Source of the DNA: JAYEMH01 sp034717985 [NCBI: Candidatus Ratteibacteria bacterium]
Lineage (GTDB): Bacteria; CAZDME01; JAYEMH01
Length of the DNA: 15,910 nucleotides
Direction of reading: 5' to 3'
Assembly: GCA_034717985.1 (NCBI GenBank)
Contig: JAYEMH010000016.1
Location: forward strand, 1 to 15,910
A program made the position numbers and the translations under genes. Positions 8,380 to 15,910 of this stretch are shown here, one piece after another (position 1 is the first letter of the stretch; the number at the start of each line of letters is the position of its first letter). The notes below the pieces were generated by a model. It searched no databases and had not been told where the DNA came from. It saw only the letters and a list, made by a program, of their open reading frames with translations.

Positions 8380-9513
8380 TCAATCAACAATTTTTACCGC
8401 CGTGCCCGTGGTCACCAATCTGTATACTTCTTCCACATTCTTATTTAACATTCGCACACAACCGTCCGTAGCCTGCTTGCCGATAGATTCCGGCTGGGTG
8501 GTGCCATGAATGCCGTATCCGGCTTCAGAAAGTCCAAGCCAGCGCGTTCCGAGAATATTGTCAGGATGACCGCTGGGAATTTTTCGCCCGTAGCGATACC
8601 ACACAGGATTTTTCAATCTGTCGGTAATTTTAAAATCTCCTACTGGAGTAGAGTTAAATTTTCCCGTCGCGACCGAATAAATTTTTATTATTTCATCGTT
8701 ATATTTCAAAACCAATATGTTTTTTGCTTTACTGACGTAAATATTGAAATGAGAAGGAGTAATTTTAAGACGCTGGCCGATAGAAAGATAATTTGATTTT
8801 AATTGATTGGATTCTTCAAGTAAATCAACAGTGGTGTTAAACCGCCGGGCGATACTGTCCAGGGTATCACCGGATCCAACTTTATAGTTAAAACTGCCCA
8901 CACTGGGGTAAGAAGAATATATCATCTTTACGTTCAGATCCCCTAAATGTTTCCGGGCGCTGGAATAAAAATCATCCTGGGGAAATTCATTAATCACTCT
9001 TTCATAAAAACTTTTCGCCTCCGCTAATTCTCCCTTTATCGCGTAAATCCCACCCAGCCCCAACCAGGCTTCTTCAACCGATGCAGAGTCTTTGAACTCA
9101 GAAGCAACCTTTTCATAAAGTTCCTGCGCTTCCAAAAGCGCTCCTTTTTCCGTTTTTATTTGCGCCAGCATTATCAAACTCGGCGCCACCCAGGTGGACA
9201 TGGGAAATTCTTCAATGATTTTAGTCAAAAATGAGGCGGCTTCATCGATCCGGTCAAGTTTCTCAAGTGAAAAGGCATAATAAAAAATTGAACCAACCGA
9301 ATTTTTACTTTCCGGATAATTAGTGAATATTTCCTCAAAAATACCAGTTGCTTCCTTCCATTTTTTTTCCTCGATTAAATTCCTACCGAAATAAAACTTC
9401 TGGGCAATCCGCTTTTCAATACGGCTCTGAATCAAAAGAAAAAAACCGACCAGCAAGATAACCACGATAAAAGAACCTGCGAAAATACAAATTGCCTTCT
9501 TTTTAAGTTTCAT
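8380..9513 (-). CDS. membrane-anchored TPR-LysM L,D-transpeptidase (YkuD family)
   Basis: 377 residues from the ATG at 9511-9513. A short basic start MKLKKK and a single hydrophobic helix (about 7-29) anchor it in the inner membrane with the rest outside. Residues about 36-195 form TPR-like helical repeats ([25 protein letters not shown]) like those of YbgF/CpoB. A LysM domain at 209-252 ([16 protein letters not shown], then LSIGQRLKI) binds peptidoglycan. The YkuD catalytic domain is 256-377, with His336 in GYGIHGTTQ and Cys352 in ATDGCVRM; Thr replaces the commoner Ser of SHGC. It likely makes 3-3 cross-links or attaches proteins to the wall. AAGGAG lies 11 nt before the chosen start; the open frame continues to TTG at 9537 without a binding site. 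The 43-nt gap before it is the longest in the operon. Confidence 0.92.
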   Translation of the reverse strand: MKLKKKAICIFAGSFIVVILLVGFFLLIQSRIEKRIAQKFYFGRNLIEEKKWKEATGIFEEIFTNYPESKNSVGSIFYYAFSLEKLDRIDEAASFLTKIIEEFPMSTWVAPSLIMLAQIKTEKGALLEAQELYEKVASEFKDSASVEEAWLGLGGIYAIKGELAEAKSFYERVINEFPQDDFYSSARKHLGDLNVKMIYSSYPSVGSFNYKVGSGDTLDSIARRFNTTVDLLEESNQLKSNYLSIGQRLKITPSHFNIYVSKAKNILVLKYNDEIIKIYSVATGKFNSTPVGDFKITDRLKNPVWYRYGRKIPSGHPDNILGTRWLGLSEAGYGIHGTTQPESIGKQATDGCVRMLNKNVEEVYRLVTTGTAVKIVD

Positions 9514-9556
9514 TGCCTTTATTTCTCCTTCAATCAATTAAATTGCGGTAAGTTCC

Positions 9557-10192
9557 CTAATATTCTTTCTTTCCCCACCCTTTTATTTGAAAACTTTTAC
9601 GATGAAGAAAACATCTCCCGGAATCGTTAATGATTCTAAGATGCCCCTCTGTTCCGTATCCTTTATTCTGCGAAAAACAATACCGAGGGAAAATCTTATC
9701 GTAAATATCCATAAGGTGGTCCCGGATTACCTTGGCAACAATAGAAGCCGCCATTATGGAAATACTTAAATTATCTCCTTTGGTTATGGCTAACTGAGGA
9801 ATACTTACCTCGAAAACAACAAAACCATCAATTAAAACCATATCCGGCGGTGGATTTAAATTCAATATGGCTCTCTCCATGGCTTTAAAAGAGGCCTCTC
9901 TGATATTTAAATAATCAATCGCCCGTTCGTTAATTATGCCCAGGCCGAAACTAACGGCCTCTTCTAAAATCACACCAAAAAAGTTCTCTCTTTCCCGGGG
10001 CCGGAGTTTCTTTGAGTCTTTTATTCCCGGAAGATGAAATTGCCCCGGTAGTATTACCGCTGCCGCTACCACCGGCCCGGCTAAAGGGCCCCGGCCAGCC
10101 TCATCCACCCCGGCTACTAATCGATAACCGGTATTCTGTAAATGCCTTTCGTAGAAATCCGGCGGCAGATCGATGTTTGCTTTTTTCGCCAT
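9557..10192 (-). CDS. rnhB: ribonuclease HII
   Basis: 211 residues. Cleaves RNA in RNA-DNA hybrids and starts removal of single ribonucleotides misincorporated in DNA; cytoplasmic. Catalytic residues are all visible: Asp30-Glu31 in AGVDEAGRGPLAGP, Asp122 in LIDGF and Asp140 in TKGDNLSISIMAASIVAK. NKGYGTEGHLRII is the conserved GYGT segment. No Shine-Dalgarno is apparent; the start lies 6 nt after the rplS stop, so translational re-initiation is likely. The rplS-rnhB pairing is widespread in bacteria. Confidence 0.96.
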   Translation of the reverse strand: MAKKANIDLPPDFYERHLQNTGYRLVAGVDEAGRGPLAGPVVAAAVILPGQFHLPGIKDSKKLRPRERENFFGVILEEAVSFGLGIINERAIDYLNIREASFKAMERAILNLNPPPDMVLIDGFVVFEVSIPQLAITKGDNLSISIMAASIVAKVIRDHLMDIYDKIFPRYCFSQNKGYGTEGHLRIINDSGRCFLHRKSFQIKGWGKKEY

Positions 10193-10198
10193 TTTGAC

Positions 10199-10585
10199 TT
10201 ATGAAGCCGGTTTTTCCTCCTTAATTACTACCGGTTCCCCCGATCCCTGGCGTTCTTTCAATTTAGCTTTCTTCCCTATCTTCTTTCGGAGATAATAAAG
10301 CTTGGCCCTTCTGACCTTGCTTTTTTTTACCACCCTGACACTTTTAAGCCCGGGCGAATGAAGCGGGAAAGTTCTCTCTACCCCTTCGCCATAAGAAATT
10401 TTCCTCACCGTAAATGTTTCGCTCACGCCTTTGTTCTGCCTGCGAATTACGATTCCAATAAAGGTTTGAAGCCTGGTTTTTTCTCCTTCGCGGATCGTAA
10501 AATCAACCTCCACGGTATCCCCGACGGAAAAAGAAGGGAGCTCTGTCTTTAAATAAGCTTTTTCGAAATCCTGCAATTTATTCAT
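10199..10585 (-). CDS. rplS: 50S ribosomal protein bL19
   Basis: 128 residues. Large-subunit protein at the interface with the small subunit. Recognised by [52 protein letters not shown] and [12 protein letters not shown]. About 15 extra residues follow the usual end ([14 protein letters not shown]). Its ATG overlaps the end of trmD by 8 nt, and the AAGGAG ribosome-binding site is built from the last codons of trmD (encoding LLKEKN), giving close coupling. Confidence 0.97.
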   Translation of the reverse strand: MNKLQDFEKAYLKTELPSFSVGDTVEVDFTIREGEKTRLQTFIGIVIRRQNKGVSETFTVRKISYGEGVERTFPLHSPGLKSVRVVKKSKVRRAKLYYLRKKIGKKAKLKERQGSGEPVVIKEEKPAS

Positions 10586-11300
10586 AGTTTTTCTCCTTCA
10601 ATAGCAGGTCCGGCCTTCTGGAAAAAGTCTTCTCCAAAGCCTTTTTTCTTCGCCAGACCTGAATCTTTTTATGATTCCCAGAAATTAGAATTTTAGGCAC
10701 CGGCCATCCCCGATATTTAAACGGACGGGTATAATGCGGCCAGTCAAAAATATTTTCCCGATAAAAAGAATCGGTTTCTACCGATTCTTTATCGCCCACG
10801 ACACCCGGAATTAACCGGGTAACTGCCTCGGTTATCACCCATGCGGCCGCTTCCCCTCCGCTTAAAACATAGTCGCCGATAGAAATTTCCTCATTGATCA
10901 GATACCGGCGCACTCTTTCATCTATTCCCTTATAACGGCCGCAAATAAAAATGAGATGTTTCTTCCCGGCAAACACTTTTGCCTTTTTTTGAGTGAACTG
11001 AACACCCTGCGGCGATAACAGAATAATCCAGGGAAACCTCCGGTTCTTTTTTTGTAATTTGGAATAAGATTCCCCGGAAGCTGCTTTAACAGCCTCAAAA
11101 ATCGGCTCGGGCTTCATAATCATCCCTGAACCGCCGCCATAAGAATAGTCATCAGCCAGGCGGTGTTTTCCTTTAGTAAAATAGCGGATATCGAAAATGC
11201 GAATATTTACTGCTTTCTTAGCCCGGGCCCGTTTGAGCATACTCATCTCCAGCGGCCCCCGGAACATATCTGGAAATAAAGTTAATACGTCTATCTTCAT
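10578..11300 (-). CDS. trmD: tRNA (guanine37-N1)-methyltransferase
   Basis: 240 residues from the ATG at 11298-11300; a TTG codon directly before it (11301-11303) could add one residue. Makes m1G37 next to the anticodon, which prevents +1 frameshifting. It is a SPOUT trefoil-knot enzyme: [13 protein letters not shown] start, [17 protein letters not shown] (51-67), LLSPQGVQF (94-102), [12 protein letters not shown] (119-130), [12 protein letters not shown] (143-154) and VETDSF with the catalytic Asp at about 177. Gly-Ser-Gly-Met replaces the E. coli GPGM. Lies 4 nt after rpsP with no rimM between. Confidence 0.96.
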   Translation of the reverse strand: MKIDVLTLFPDMFRGPLEMSMLKRARAKKAVNIRIFDIRYFTKGKHRLADDYSYGGGSGMIMKPEPIFEAVKAASGESYSKLQKKNRRFPWIILLSPQGVQFTQKKAKVFAGKKHLIFICGRYKGIDERVRRYLINEEISIGDYVLSGGEAAAWVITEAVTRLIPGVVGDKESVETDSFYRENIFDWPHYTRPFKYRGWPVPKILISGNHKKIQVWRRKKALEKTFSRRPDLLLKEKNYE

Positions 11301-11304
11301 CAAA

Positions 11305-11544
11305 TTAAATTTTTGAAATTTTTAAAAGTTTCTTAACCGTGGCTGAAGGTTTAACTCCTTTTTCCAACCAACTAACCGCTTTCTTCTGGTCAACTTTTAT
11401 CAGCGAAGGATTTTTTAAGGGGTTATAAGTTCCGATGTTATCTTTAAACTTACCTTCCCGTTTAGAGCGAGAATCGATTATCACAATTTGATAAAATGGT
11501 TTCTTCTTAGTTCCCTCCCGCCGCAAACGCATCACTAAAGCCAT
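11305..11544 (-). CDS. rpsP: 30S ribosomal protein bS16
   Basis: 79 residues, the usual size. Recognised by ALVMRLRREGTKKKPFYQIV, DSRSKREGKF, IGTYNPL and the VSWLEKGVKPSATVKKLL end. A near-perfect AGGAGG site 5 nt ahead of the ATG overlaps the murA stop codon, leaving only 2 nt between genes. Confidence 0.97.
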   Translation of the reverse strand: MALVMRLRREGTKKKPFYQIVIIDSRSKREGKFKDNIGTYNPLKNPSLIKVDQKKAVSWLEKGVKPSATVKKLLKISKI

Positions 11545-11546
11545 TT

Positions 11547-12809
11547 TTACCTCCTATTTGCTATTCGTTCTATCCTGGCGCCTAATTTTTCCAGTTTGCC
11601 AACAAGGTTTTCGTATCCCCTATCCAGATGATAAATACGCGAGATTACCGTCTCTCCTTCGGCTGCCAATCCGGCAATAATCAAGGCTACGCTGGCCCGC
11701 AGGTCGGTCGCCATAACCTGTGCCCCGCTTAATCGCTTAACTCCTTCAATAACAATACTGGATCCTTTCTGGTGAATCCGTGCCCCCATTCGTTCCAGTT
11801 CTTCAACATGCATGAAACGGCTCGGCCAAACAGTTTCGGTAACCATACTTGTCCCCGGAGTAACCGCCAGAAGCGCCACAGCCTGCGCCTGCATATCGGT
11901 CGGAAATCCGGGATAAGGGTGGGTAATTATTTCAGCCGGAGATAGTTTCCTGCTTTTGTGCACCTGAATGCAATCCGGCTTTGAATCTATTAAAGCGCCC
12001 ATTTCCTTTATTTTATCAATTACCGCCGTTAAATGTTCCGGCCGGCAGTTTTTGATTTTTACTTTTCCGCCAGTCATTATGGCGGCTGCCAGATAACTTC
12101 CCGCTTCAATCCTGTCCGGAATAACCCGATAATTAACCCCTTTCAAACTTTTTACCCCTTCAACATTAATCTGGTCGGTTCCTTCGCCGGAAATTCGAGC
12201 CCCCATTTTTTTTAAAAAATTTACCAGATCGATAATTTCCGGATCACAGGCGGCATTTTTAAGCCGGGTCTCCCCCTCAGCCAGGACCGCCGCTAACAAA
12301 ATATTAACCGTTGCCCCGAGGCTGGGAACATTCAGGTAAATTTCCGCTCCGACAAGCTTTCTGGCTTCACCGTAAATATATCCGTGTTCCAAAGAAAATT
12401 TGGCTCCTAATTTTTTCAGTCCCTTAAGGTGTAAATCTACCGGACGGAATCCAATGGCACATCCACCGGGCATTGAAACTTTGGCCCGACCGCGTTTAGC
12501 CAAAAGAGCACCTAAAACGTAAATAGAGGCGCGCATTGTTTTAACTAATTCATACGGCGCTTCATACCCTTGAAGAGTTGAGGGATCAATTTCTACTTTA
12601 TTCCCCGGTTTAAAACTTACCCCGGCGCCCAGAATTCGTAAAACCTCGCCGATAGTGTGAACATCCCTAAGATTGGGAACATTTTCAATTTGAGACTGGT
12701 CATCGGCCAGAATAGCAGCCGCTAAAATGGGTAGACTGGCGTTTTTAGAACCGCTAATTTCTACCTCACCGATCAGACTTCTTCCCCCGTTTACGACAAT
12801 CTGATCCAT
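11547..12809 (-). CDS. murA: UDP-N-acetylglucosamine 1-carboxyvinyltransferase
   Basis: 420 residues, full length. Transfers enolpyruvate from PEP to UDP-GlcNAc, the first committed step of peptidoglycan precursor synthesis, in the cytoplasm. SGSKNASLPILAAAIL (19-34), MRASIYVLG, and MPGGCAIGFRPVDLH with the active-site Cys at 117 place it as MurA rather than AroA. Cys is kept, not the Asp found in fosfomycin-resistant forms. YPGFPTDMQAQ and the DLRASVALIIAGLAAEG end are also diagnostic. Its AGGAG site lies in the last codons of prmC. In the equivalent chlamydial gene order, as I recall it, this slot is held by ffh. Confidence 0.97.
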   Translation of the reverse strand: MDQIVVNGGRSLIGEVEISGSKNASLPILAAAILADDQSQIENVPNLRDVHTIGEVLRILGAGVSFKPGNKVEIDPSTLQGYEAPYELVKTMRASIYVLGALLAKRGRAKVSMPGGCAIGFRPVDLHLKGLKKLGAKFSLEHGYIYGEARKLVGAEIYLNVPSLGATVNILLAAVLAEGETRLKNAACDPEIIDLVNFLKKMGARISGEGTDQINVEGVKSLKGVNYRVIPDRIEAGSYLAAAIMTGGKVKIKNCRPEHLTAVIDKIKEMGALIDSKPDCIQVHKSRKLSPAEIITHPYPGFPTDMQAQAVALLAVTPGTSMVTETVWPSRFMHVEELERMGARIHQKGSSIVIEGVKRLSGAQVMATDLRASVALIIAGLAAEGETVISRIYHLDRGYENLVGKLEKLGARIERIANRR

Positions 12810-12814
12810 TTAGT

Positions 12815-13675
12815 TTAATTTCTCCTCAAGACAACAATTCGATCGAGCCGGCGGTAATCCTGAATGACCCGGATAAATTCAAAACCCTCTTCTTCTTCAG
12901 CCAGCTTCCGCAAAAGCTCGGTTTGTCCTTCGCCGATTTCTAAGACAATAAAGCCTTTTTCTTTAAGATAACACCCGGAGCGGGATAACAGGCGGCGATA
13001 AAGCTCAAAGCCGTCTTTGCCACCGTCAAGACTCTGCCTCGGTTCAAAATTTTTCACTTCAATTGGTAAAGTCGGCAATGAAACCGTCGGAATATAGGGA
13101 AGGTTGGCTGCAATCAGGGAAAATCCCGGCTCATAATCCCTCTTTTTAAGGGCGGAAAAGAGGTCCCCTTGCCGAAAACAAATTCGGTCTTTCACGCCTA
13201 AAATCCCGGCATTTCTTCGGGCTAACCGAATCGCCCGGCTGGATTTATCAACGGCAAAAAGCCGGCTTTCAGGGAACTTTTTCGCCAGAGATATGGCAAT
13301 AATCCCTGAACCGGTTCCCATGTCTAAAATTTTCGGCTCAGAGCGGGAAAAATATTTTTCAATAATCCGGTATGCTTCCTCAACCAGAAACTCTGAATCC
13401 CAGCGGGGGATAAAAACTCCCTTTTGAACTAAAAATGTCCAATCCATAAACTGGGTCCGGCCTAATAAAACCTGCCGGGGGACGCCCCGGCTTCTTTTCG
13501 CCGCCAGCCGGCAAAAAATCTTCTCTTTACGGAGCGCTATGGCGGGCATATTTAGATATAAGTCCGTCTTTGAACATCCGAGGAATCCGCTCAAGAGAAA
13601 TTCTGCCTCAGACCTGGCATTGGCAATATTAGAATTTGCGAAATAGTTCTCTGTCCAGCTTAATAAATTAGGCAT
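12815..13675 (-). CDS. prmC: release factor glutamine methyltransferase
   Basis: 286 residues. Methylates the Gln of the GGQ motif of RF1/RF2 with SAM. The N-terminal helical domain (1-75) is followed by the Rossmann methyltransferase: ILDMGTGSGIIAISLA (116-131), AVDKSSRAI, QGDLF (169-173) and AANLPYIP with the catalytic loop at 191-194. The family usually has NPPY; the NLPY form here is a known variant. At 89-94 IPRWDSE has Trp where IPRPETE is normal. Directly follows prfA, its substrate gene, after 20 nt. Confidence 0.93.
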   Translation of the reverse strand: MPNLLSWTENYFANSNIANARSEAEFLLSGFLGCSKTDLYLNMPAIALRKEKIFCRLAAKRSRGVPRQVLLGRTQFMDWTFLVQKGVFIPRWDSEFLVEEAYRIIEKYFSRSEPKILDMGTGSGIIAISLAKKFPESRLFAVDKSSRAIRLARRNAGILGVKDRICFRQGDLFSALKKRDYEPGFSLIAANLPYIPTVSLPTLPIEVKNFEPRQSLDGGKDGFELYRRLLSRSGCYLKEKGFIVLEIGEGQTELLRKLAEEEEGFEFIRVIQDYRRLDRIVVLRRN

Positions 13676-13695
13676 AATTGACTGTCTTTAAGGAT

Positions 13696-14754
13696 TTAGG
13701 CGGCAAGCGCCTTTTGAAGCGCCTCAAAAAGTTCTTCCAAATTGCCATCCAGAATATCGTTCAGTCGGTAAAACGTGAGATTGAAACGATGGTCGGTAAG
13801 GCGGTTTTGAGGAAAGTTATAGGTGCGAATTTTTTCGCTGCGGTCACCTGACCCAACTTGAGTTTTGCGGAGTTTTGAGATTTCCTTTTGTTTCCTGTCC
13901 TGAATCTCCTGATTTAACCTGGCTCGCAGCACCCGAAGAGCCTTGCTTTTGTTTTTATATTGCGAGCGTTCGTCCTGGCAGGTTACCACTGTCCCGGTGG
14001 GGAGGTAGGTAATCCGCACCGCTGAATCGGTGGTGTTTACGCTTTGCCCGCCGCACCCGGAAGAACGAAATACATCAACGCGAATATCTTTAGGTTCAAT
14101 AACCAGCTCCTGCTCCTTTATTTCCGGGAAAACAGCTACCGTAGCAGCCGAAGTATGAATGCGTCCGCTTGATTCGGTCACCGGCACTCTCTGGACCCGA
14201 TGAATACCGCTTTCATAACGAAGTGAACCGTAGGCTCCGACACCGTTAATTTCAAAAATAATTTCCTTCATTCCCCCTTTGCCGGTAAAGTTTGTATTCA
14301 TCACCTCAATATGCCATTGTTTAGTCTCGGCAAACTTGCTGTACATCCGAAAAAGAGCCGCGGCAAAGAGAGAGGCTTCTTCCCCCCCGGTTCCGGCCCG
14401 TATTTCTACAATCGCATTCCGTTTAGCGTCAGGATCAGGTGGATTAAGTAAAACCGTTATTTCTCCTTCCACCTTCTCTCTTTTTGTGTTGATTTTTTCT
14501 ATTTCCTCTTTCGCTAAACAGGCCATTTCTCTATCCTTGCTTTCGGTAAGCTCCCGGGTTTCTTTCAGCTCCTCATCTAATTTTTTCCAGAGCCGGAATT
14601 TTTCGACTACCGTTTTAATTTCAGAAAACTCCTTGGAAAGTTTTTTGTATTCCTGAAGTTGATTTAATGTCTGCTGGTCAGCTAAAAGCTTCTCTATTTT
14701 CAAAAAACGGCTTTCAAGCTTTCTGATTTTTTCTAAATTTCCTTGCGCAATCAT
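13696..14754 (-). CDS. prfA: peptide chain release factor 1
   Basis: 352 residues. Reads UAA and UAG stop codons and triggers peptide release. The PVT tripeptide at 191-193 (in HRVQRVPVTES) is the RF1-type PxT stop-reading motif, which separates it from RF2 (SPF). GGQ at 235-237 in SSGCGGQSVNTTDSAV is the hydrolysis motif that PrmC methylates. AGTGGEEASLF is the domain 2 signature. There is no in-frame break, as expected for RF1. The start overlaps the thyX stop by ATGA. Confidence 0.97.
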   Translation of the reverse strand: MIAQGNLEKIRKLESRFLKIEKLLADQQTLNQLQEYKKLSKEFSEIKTVVEKFRLWKKLDEELKETRELTESKDREMACLAKEEIEKINTKREKVEGEITVLLNPPDPDAKRNAIVEIRAGTGGEEASLFAAALFRMYSKFAETKQWHIEVMNTNFTGKGGMKEIIFEINGVGAYGSLRYESGIHRVQRVPVTESSGRIHTSAATVAVFPEIKEQELVIEPKDIRVDVFRSSGCGGQSVNTTDSAVRITYLPTGTVVTCQDERSQYKNKSKALRVLRARLNQEIQDRKQKEISKLRKTQVGSGDRSEKIRTYNFPQNRLTDHRFNLTFYRLNDILDGNLEELFEALQKALAA

Positions 14755-15449
14755 TTCTTTTTACTCTTCTTTACCCTTTTTTTCGGCATTAAACCACAAG
14801 ATTTTTCCTCGTCACAATAACCTGAAACCTGGCATTTGGGCACTAACTTCTTGCCGAAAAAAGGCTCCAGCTGGCTAATTTCCCTCTTCATTTCTTTGAA
14901 AAGCGCCCTAATCTCCCATTGCGCCTGCTGGCATAAACGCAAAGATGCTGTATGTAATAACTCCCGAAAATTCATGGTAATAACAATGTTAGTCAAGGCC
15001 GCATTGGGTAAAAGGTAACGGGCGTCCTCGGGCAGTATGCCTCTTTTGACCAATTGCAAATAGATATGCCGGCTTTTTTCCATTGTTTCCAGATAAGGAA
15101 TAAGGGCTTTATGGCGCTTCTTCTTTATCTTCCCAGGAATAGCGTAGCCTAAATTTTCCCCGAAACGAACGTACCTCTGGCTCTGCTGGCTGAAACTGGC
15201 CAGACGGCTTCTGACCAACTGATGGGTGCAAGCCCGGCTAATCCCGGAAACAGCCCAGGTAAATGATATGTGTTCAGTTACCGAAAGGTGTCCCGCCTGC
15301 AGGATACCCTCGATAAATTTCCCCATATTTTCTCTCGGAACAGACTTGTCCCATATCTCCTGCGGGGTTGAGGCCGAGGCGCAGGTTTTAGCGGCTACAT
15401 AGATTACCTTAAGCGGCTTCGGGGTATGAGCAATTAATCTTACTTTCAT
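14751..15449 (-). CDS. thyX: flavin-dependent thymidylate synthase
   Basis: 232 residues. Makes dTMP from dUMP using methylene-THF and FADH2, so thymidine supply would not need ThyA. The ThyX motif lies at 80-92 as [13 protein letters not shown]: both arginines and the active Ser90 are kept but the His of RHR is Ser81. Other marks are [13 protein letters not shown] (53-65), [23 protein letters not shown] (142-164) and [12 protein letters not shown] (170-181). The C-terminal [14 protein letters not shown] has the cysteines usual in many ThyX proteins, followed by a Lys/Arg-rich tail. It overlaps both neighbours by 4 nt (ATGA), so it is fully embedded between rpmE and prfA. Confidence 0.95.
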   Translation of the reverse strand: MKVRLIAHTPKPLKVIYVAAKTCASASTPQEIWDKSVPRENMGKFIEGILQAGHLSVTEHISFTWAVSGISRACTHQLVRSRLASFSQQSQRYVRFGENLGYAIPGKIKKKRHKALIPYLETMEKSRHIYLQLVKRGILPEDARYLLPNAALTNIVITMNFRELLHTASLRLCQQAQWEIRALFKEMKREISQLEPFFGKKLVPKCQVSGYCDEEKSCGLMPKKRVKKSKKK

Positions 15450-15682
15450 GACGTTTTTTTCTCTTTGGGCTTTTTAATAATTTTCCCTTTAGCGTATCTC
15501 TGTTCGAAACGCTCAACCCGGCCGGCTGTATCCAGAAGTTTCTGTTTGCCGGTAAAAAGCGGATGGCATTTGGAACAAATTTCAATCCTAATATTCTGCT
15601 TGGTGGAACGAATAGGAATAACCTCTCCGCAGGCACAGGTAATGGTGGTTTCTTTATAAGCTGGATGAATTTTCTTTTTCAT
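15446..15682 (-). CDS. rpmE: 50S ribosomal protein bL31, zinc-binding form
   Basis: 78 residues. First gene of the long operon. Cys16, Cys18, Cys36 and Cys39 (CACG and CSKC) give the four zinc ligands of the C+ type, often the form used when zinc is plentiful. [33 protein letters not shown] is the family pattern read in two parts. An AAGGAG site lies about 9 nt before the ATG. The basic tail overlaps the thyX start as ATGA. Confidence 0.96.
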   Translation of the reverse strand: MKKKIHPAYKETTITCACGEVIPIRSTKQNIRIEICSKCHPLFTGKQKLLDTAGRVERFEQRYAKGKIIKKPKEKKTS

Positions 15683-15735
15683 TTTTGTCTTCTCCTTGTG
15701 GTATGAAAGGTTTAGCGAAAGCGAAAACAGGACTT

Positions 15736-15764
15736 ACTGTAGCATATATAGGCAGGGATGACAA
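15736..15764 (-). promoter_or_regulatory. promoter of the rpmE-to-purA operon
   Basis: Minus strand TTGTCA (15759-15764) and TACAGT (15736-15741) are 17 nt apart, with TG one base ahead of the -10 (extended -10, TGCTACAGT). The transcript would start near 15730, about 47 nt before the rpmE ATG. The leader contains a short AGCGAAAGCGAAA repeat and no clear attenuator or riboswitch. Confidence 0.55.
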
Positions 15765-15910
15765 GGGAAAAATACGTCAGGAATGGGAATGGGAAGAAAC
15801 ATAGTATCCCCCTCCCCGAGAGACCGCGGAAAATTAAAAGAATAACTTCCGAGGCGTTTTTAGGTATTAAAGAGCTTTTAAAGAAACTAAAGCGGCCTCG
15901 GGTTAATAAA
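15758..15910 (+). CDS. possible divergent gene, 5' part, unrecognised
   Basis: An ATG at 15758 opens 51 codons without a stop to the right edge; an in-frame TAG at 15749-15751 bars an earlier start. The product is very basic (MTREKYVRNGNGKKHS, then LPERPRKIKRI and IKELLKKLKR), with a possible amphipathic helix at its end. No family is recognised and there is no good Shine-Dalgarno (only GCAGGG directly abutting the ATG). The -35 of the opposite promoter lies inside its first codons. One minus-strand frame is also open here, so this may be chance. Confidence 0.3.
   Translation, partial: MTREKYVRNGNGKKHSIPLPERPRKIKRITSEAFLGIKELLKKLKRPRVNK

Noticed and set aside
14279-14656. 125-codon open frame on the plus strand
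   Set aside because: Antisense to prfA, which is intact and fully recognised.
15409-15636. 75-codon minus-strand frame overlapping rpmE and thyX
   Set aside because: It is out of frame with two well-recognised genes and has no motif of its own.
15849-15901. Inverted repeat CCGAGGC/GCCTCGG near the right edge
   Set aside because: Arms are only 7 bp with a 39-nt spacer; it could be chance and has no T-run or known motif.
15712-15910. Open minus-strand frame upstream of rpmE, considered as the end of rho
   Set aside because: The translation shows none of the Rho C-terminal features and is Phe/Pro-rich low-complexity sequence; the rpmE promoter lies within it.

Overview
This window looks like a chromosomal segment from an uncultured bacterium of the PVC superphylum, most plausibly an Omnitrophota-like lineage. 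The strongest clue is the small basic protein at 7140-7403, which matches the conserved 'PVC signature protein' core (start MSLHKSLE, then RNVLKRFERI and YGLPKV). A second clue is the order rpmE-prfA-prmC-rpsP-trmD-rplS-rnhB, which as I remember it is also found in Chlamydia, with no rimM between rpsP and trmD. The phylum placement is inference; no rRNA gene is present.

Layout. (1) 2-1650, plus strand: the 3' part of a YqeY/GatB-like gene, overlapping by ATGA a 458-residue PP-loop ATPase-family protein with a QueC/MurL-like layout. (2) 1647-5412, minus strand, convergent with (1) and sharing its stop-codon TTAA: three type IV pilin-like genes in the order small PilV/GspI-like, very large PilW/GspJ-like (713 aa, probably several beta-sandwich adhesin modules), and PilX/GspK-like without the Glu at +5. 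They have a good sigma70-type promoter and a tandem direct repeat just upstream of its -35. (3) 5590-5744, minus strand: tRNA-Lys(TTT) and tRNA-Glu(TTC), both with encoded CCA and with their own promoter. (4) 5843-15682, minus strand: thirteen tightly packed housekeeping genes, transcribed in the order rpmE, thyX, prfA, prmC, murA, rpsP, trmD, rplS, rnhB, an L,D-transpeptidase gene, accA, the PVC small basic protein gene and purA. Gaps run from -8 to +43 nt, so this is very probably one long operon, driven from a promoter at about 15736-15764. (5) 15758-15910, plus strand: a possible divergent gene running off the right edge.

How the genes fit together. The large operon joins translation (bL31, RF1 and its methylase, bS16, TrmD, bL19), DNA and precursor metabolism (ThyX, PurA, RNase HII), cell wall (MurA, L,D-transpeptidase) and fatty-acid initiation (AccA). 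This is a growth-rate-linked operon. MurA and the L,D-transpeptidase indicate a peptidoglycan wall, and the pilin group suggests a surface fibre or secretion pseudopilus with a large, possibly ligand-binding tip. I see no mobile element, CRISPR array, phage gene or defence system. The most unusual items are the giant minor pilin and its repeat-flanked promoter, the unassigned PP-loop protein, and the position of the PVC signature protein between accA and purA. Several starts were chosen within longer open frames: purA (TTG at 7129), accA (ATG at 8371), the L,D-transpeptidase (ATG at 9513), trmD (ATG at 11300) and the PilV-like gene (ATG at 5412).
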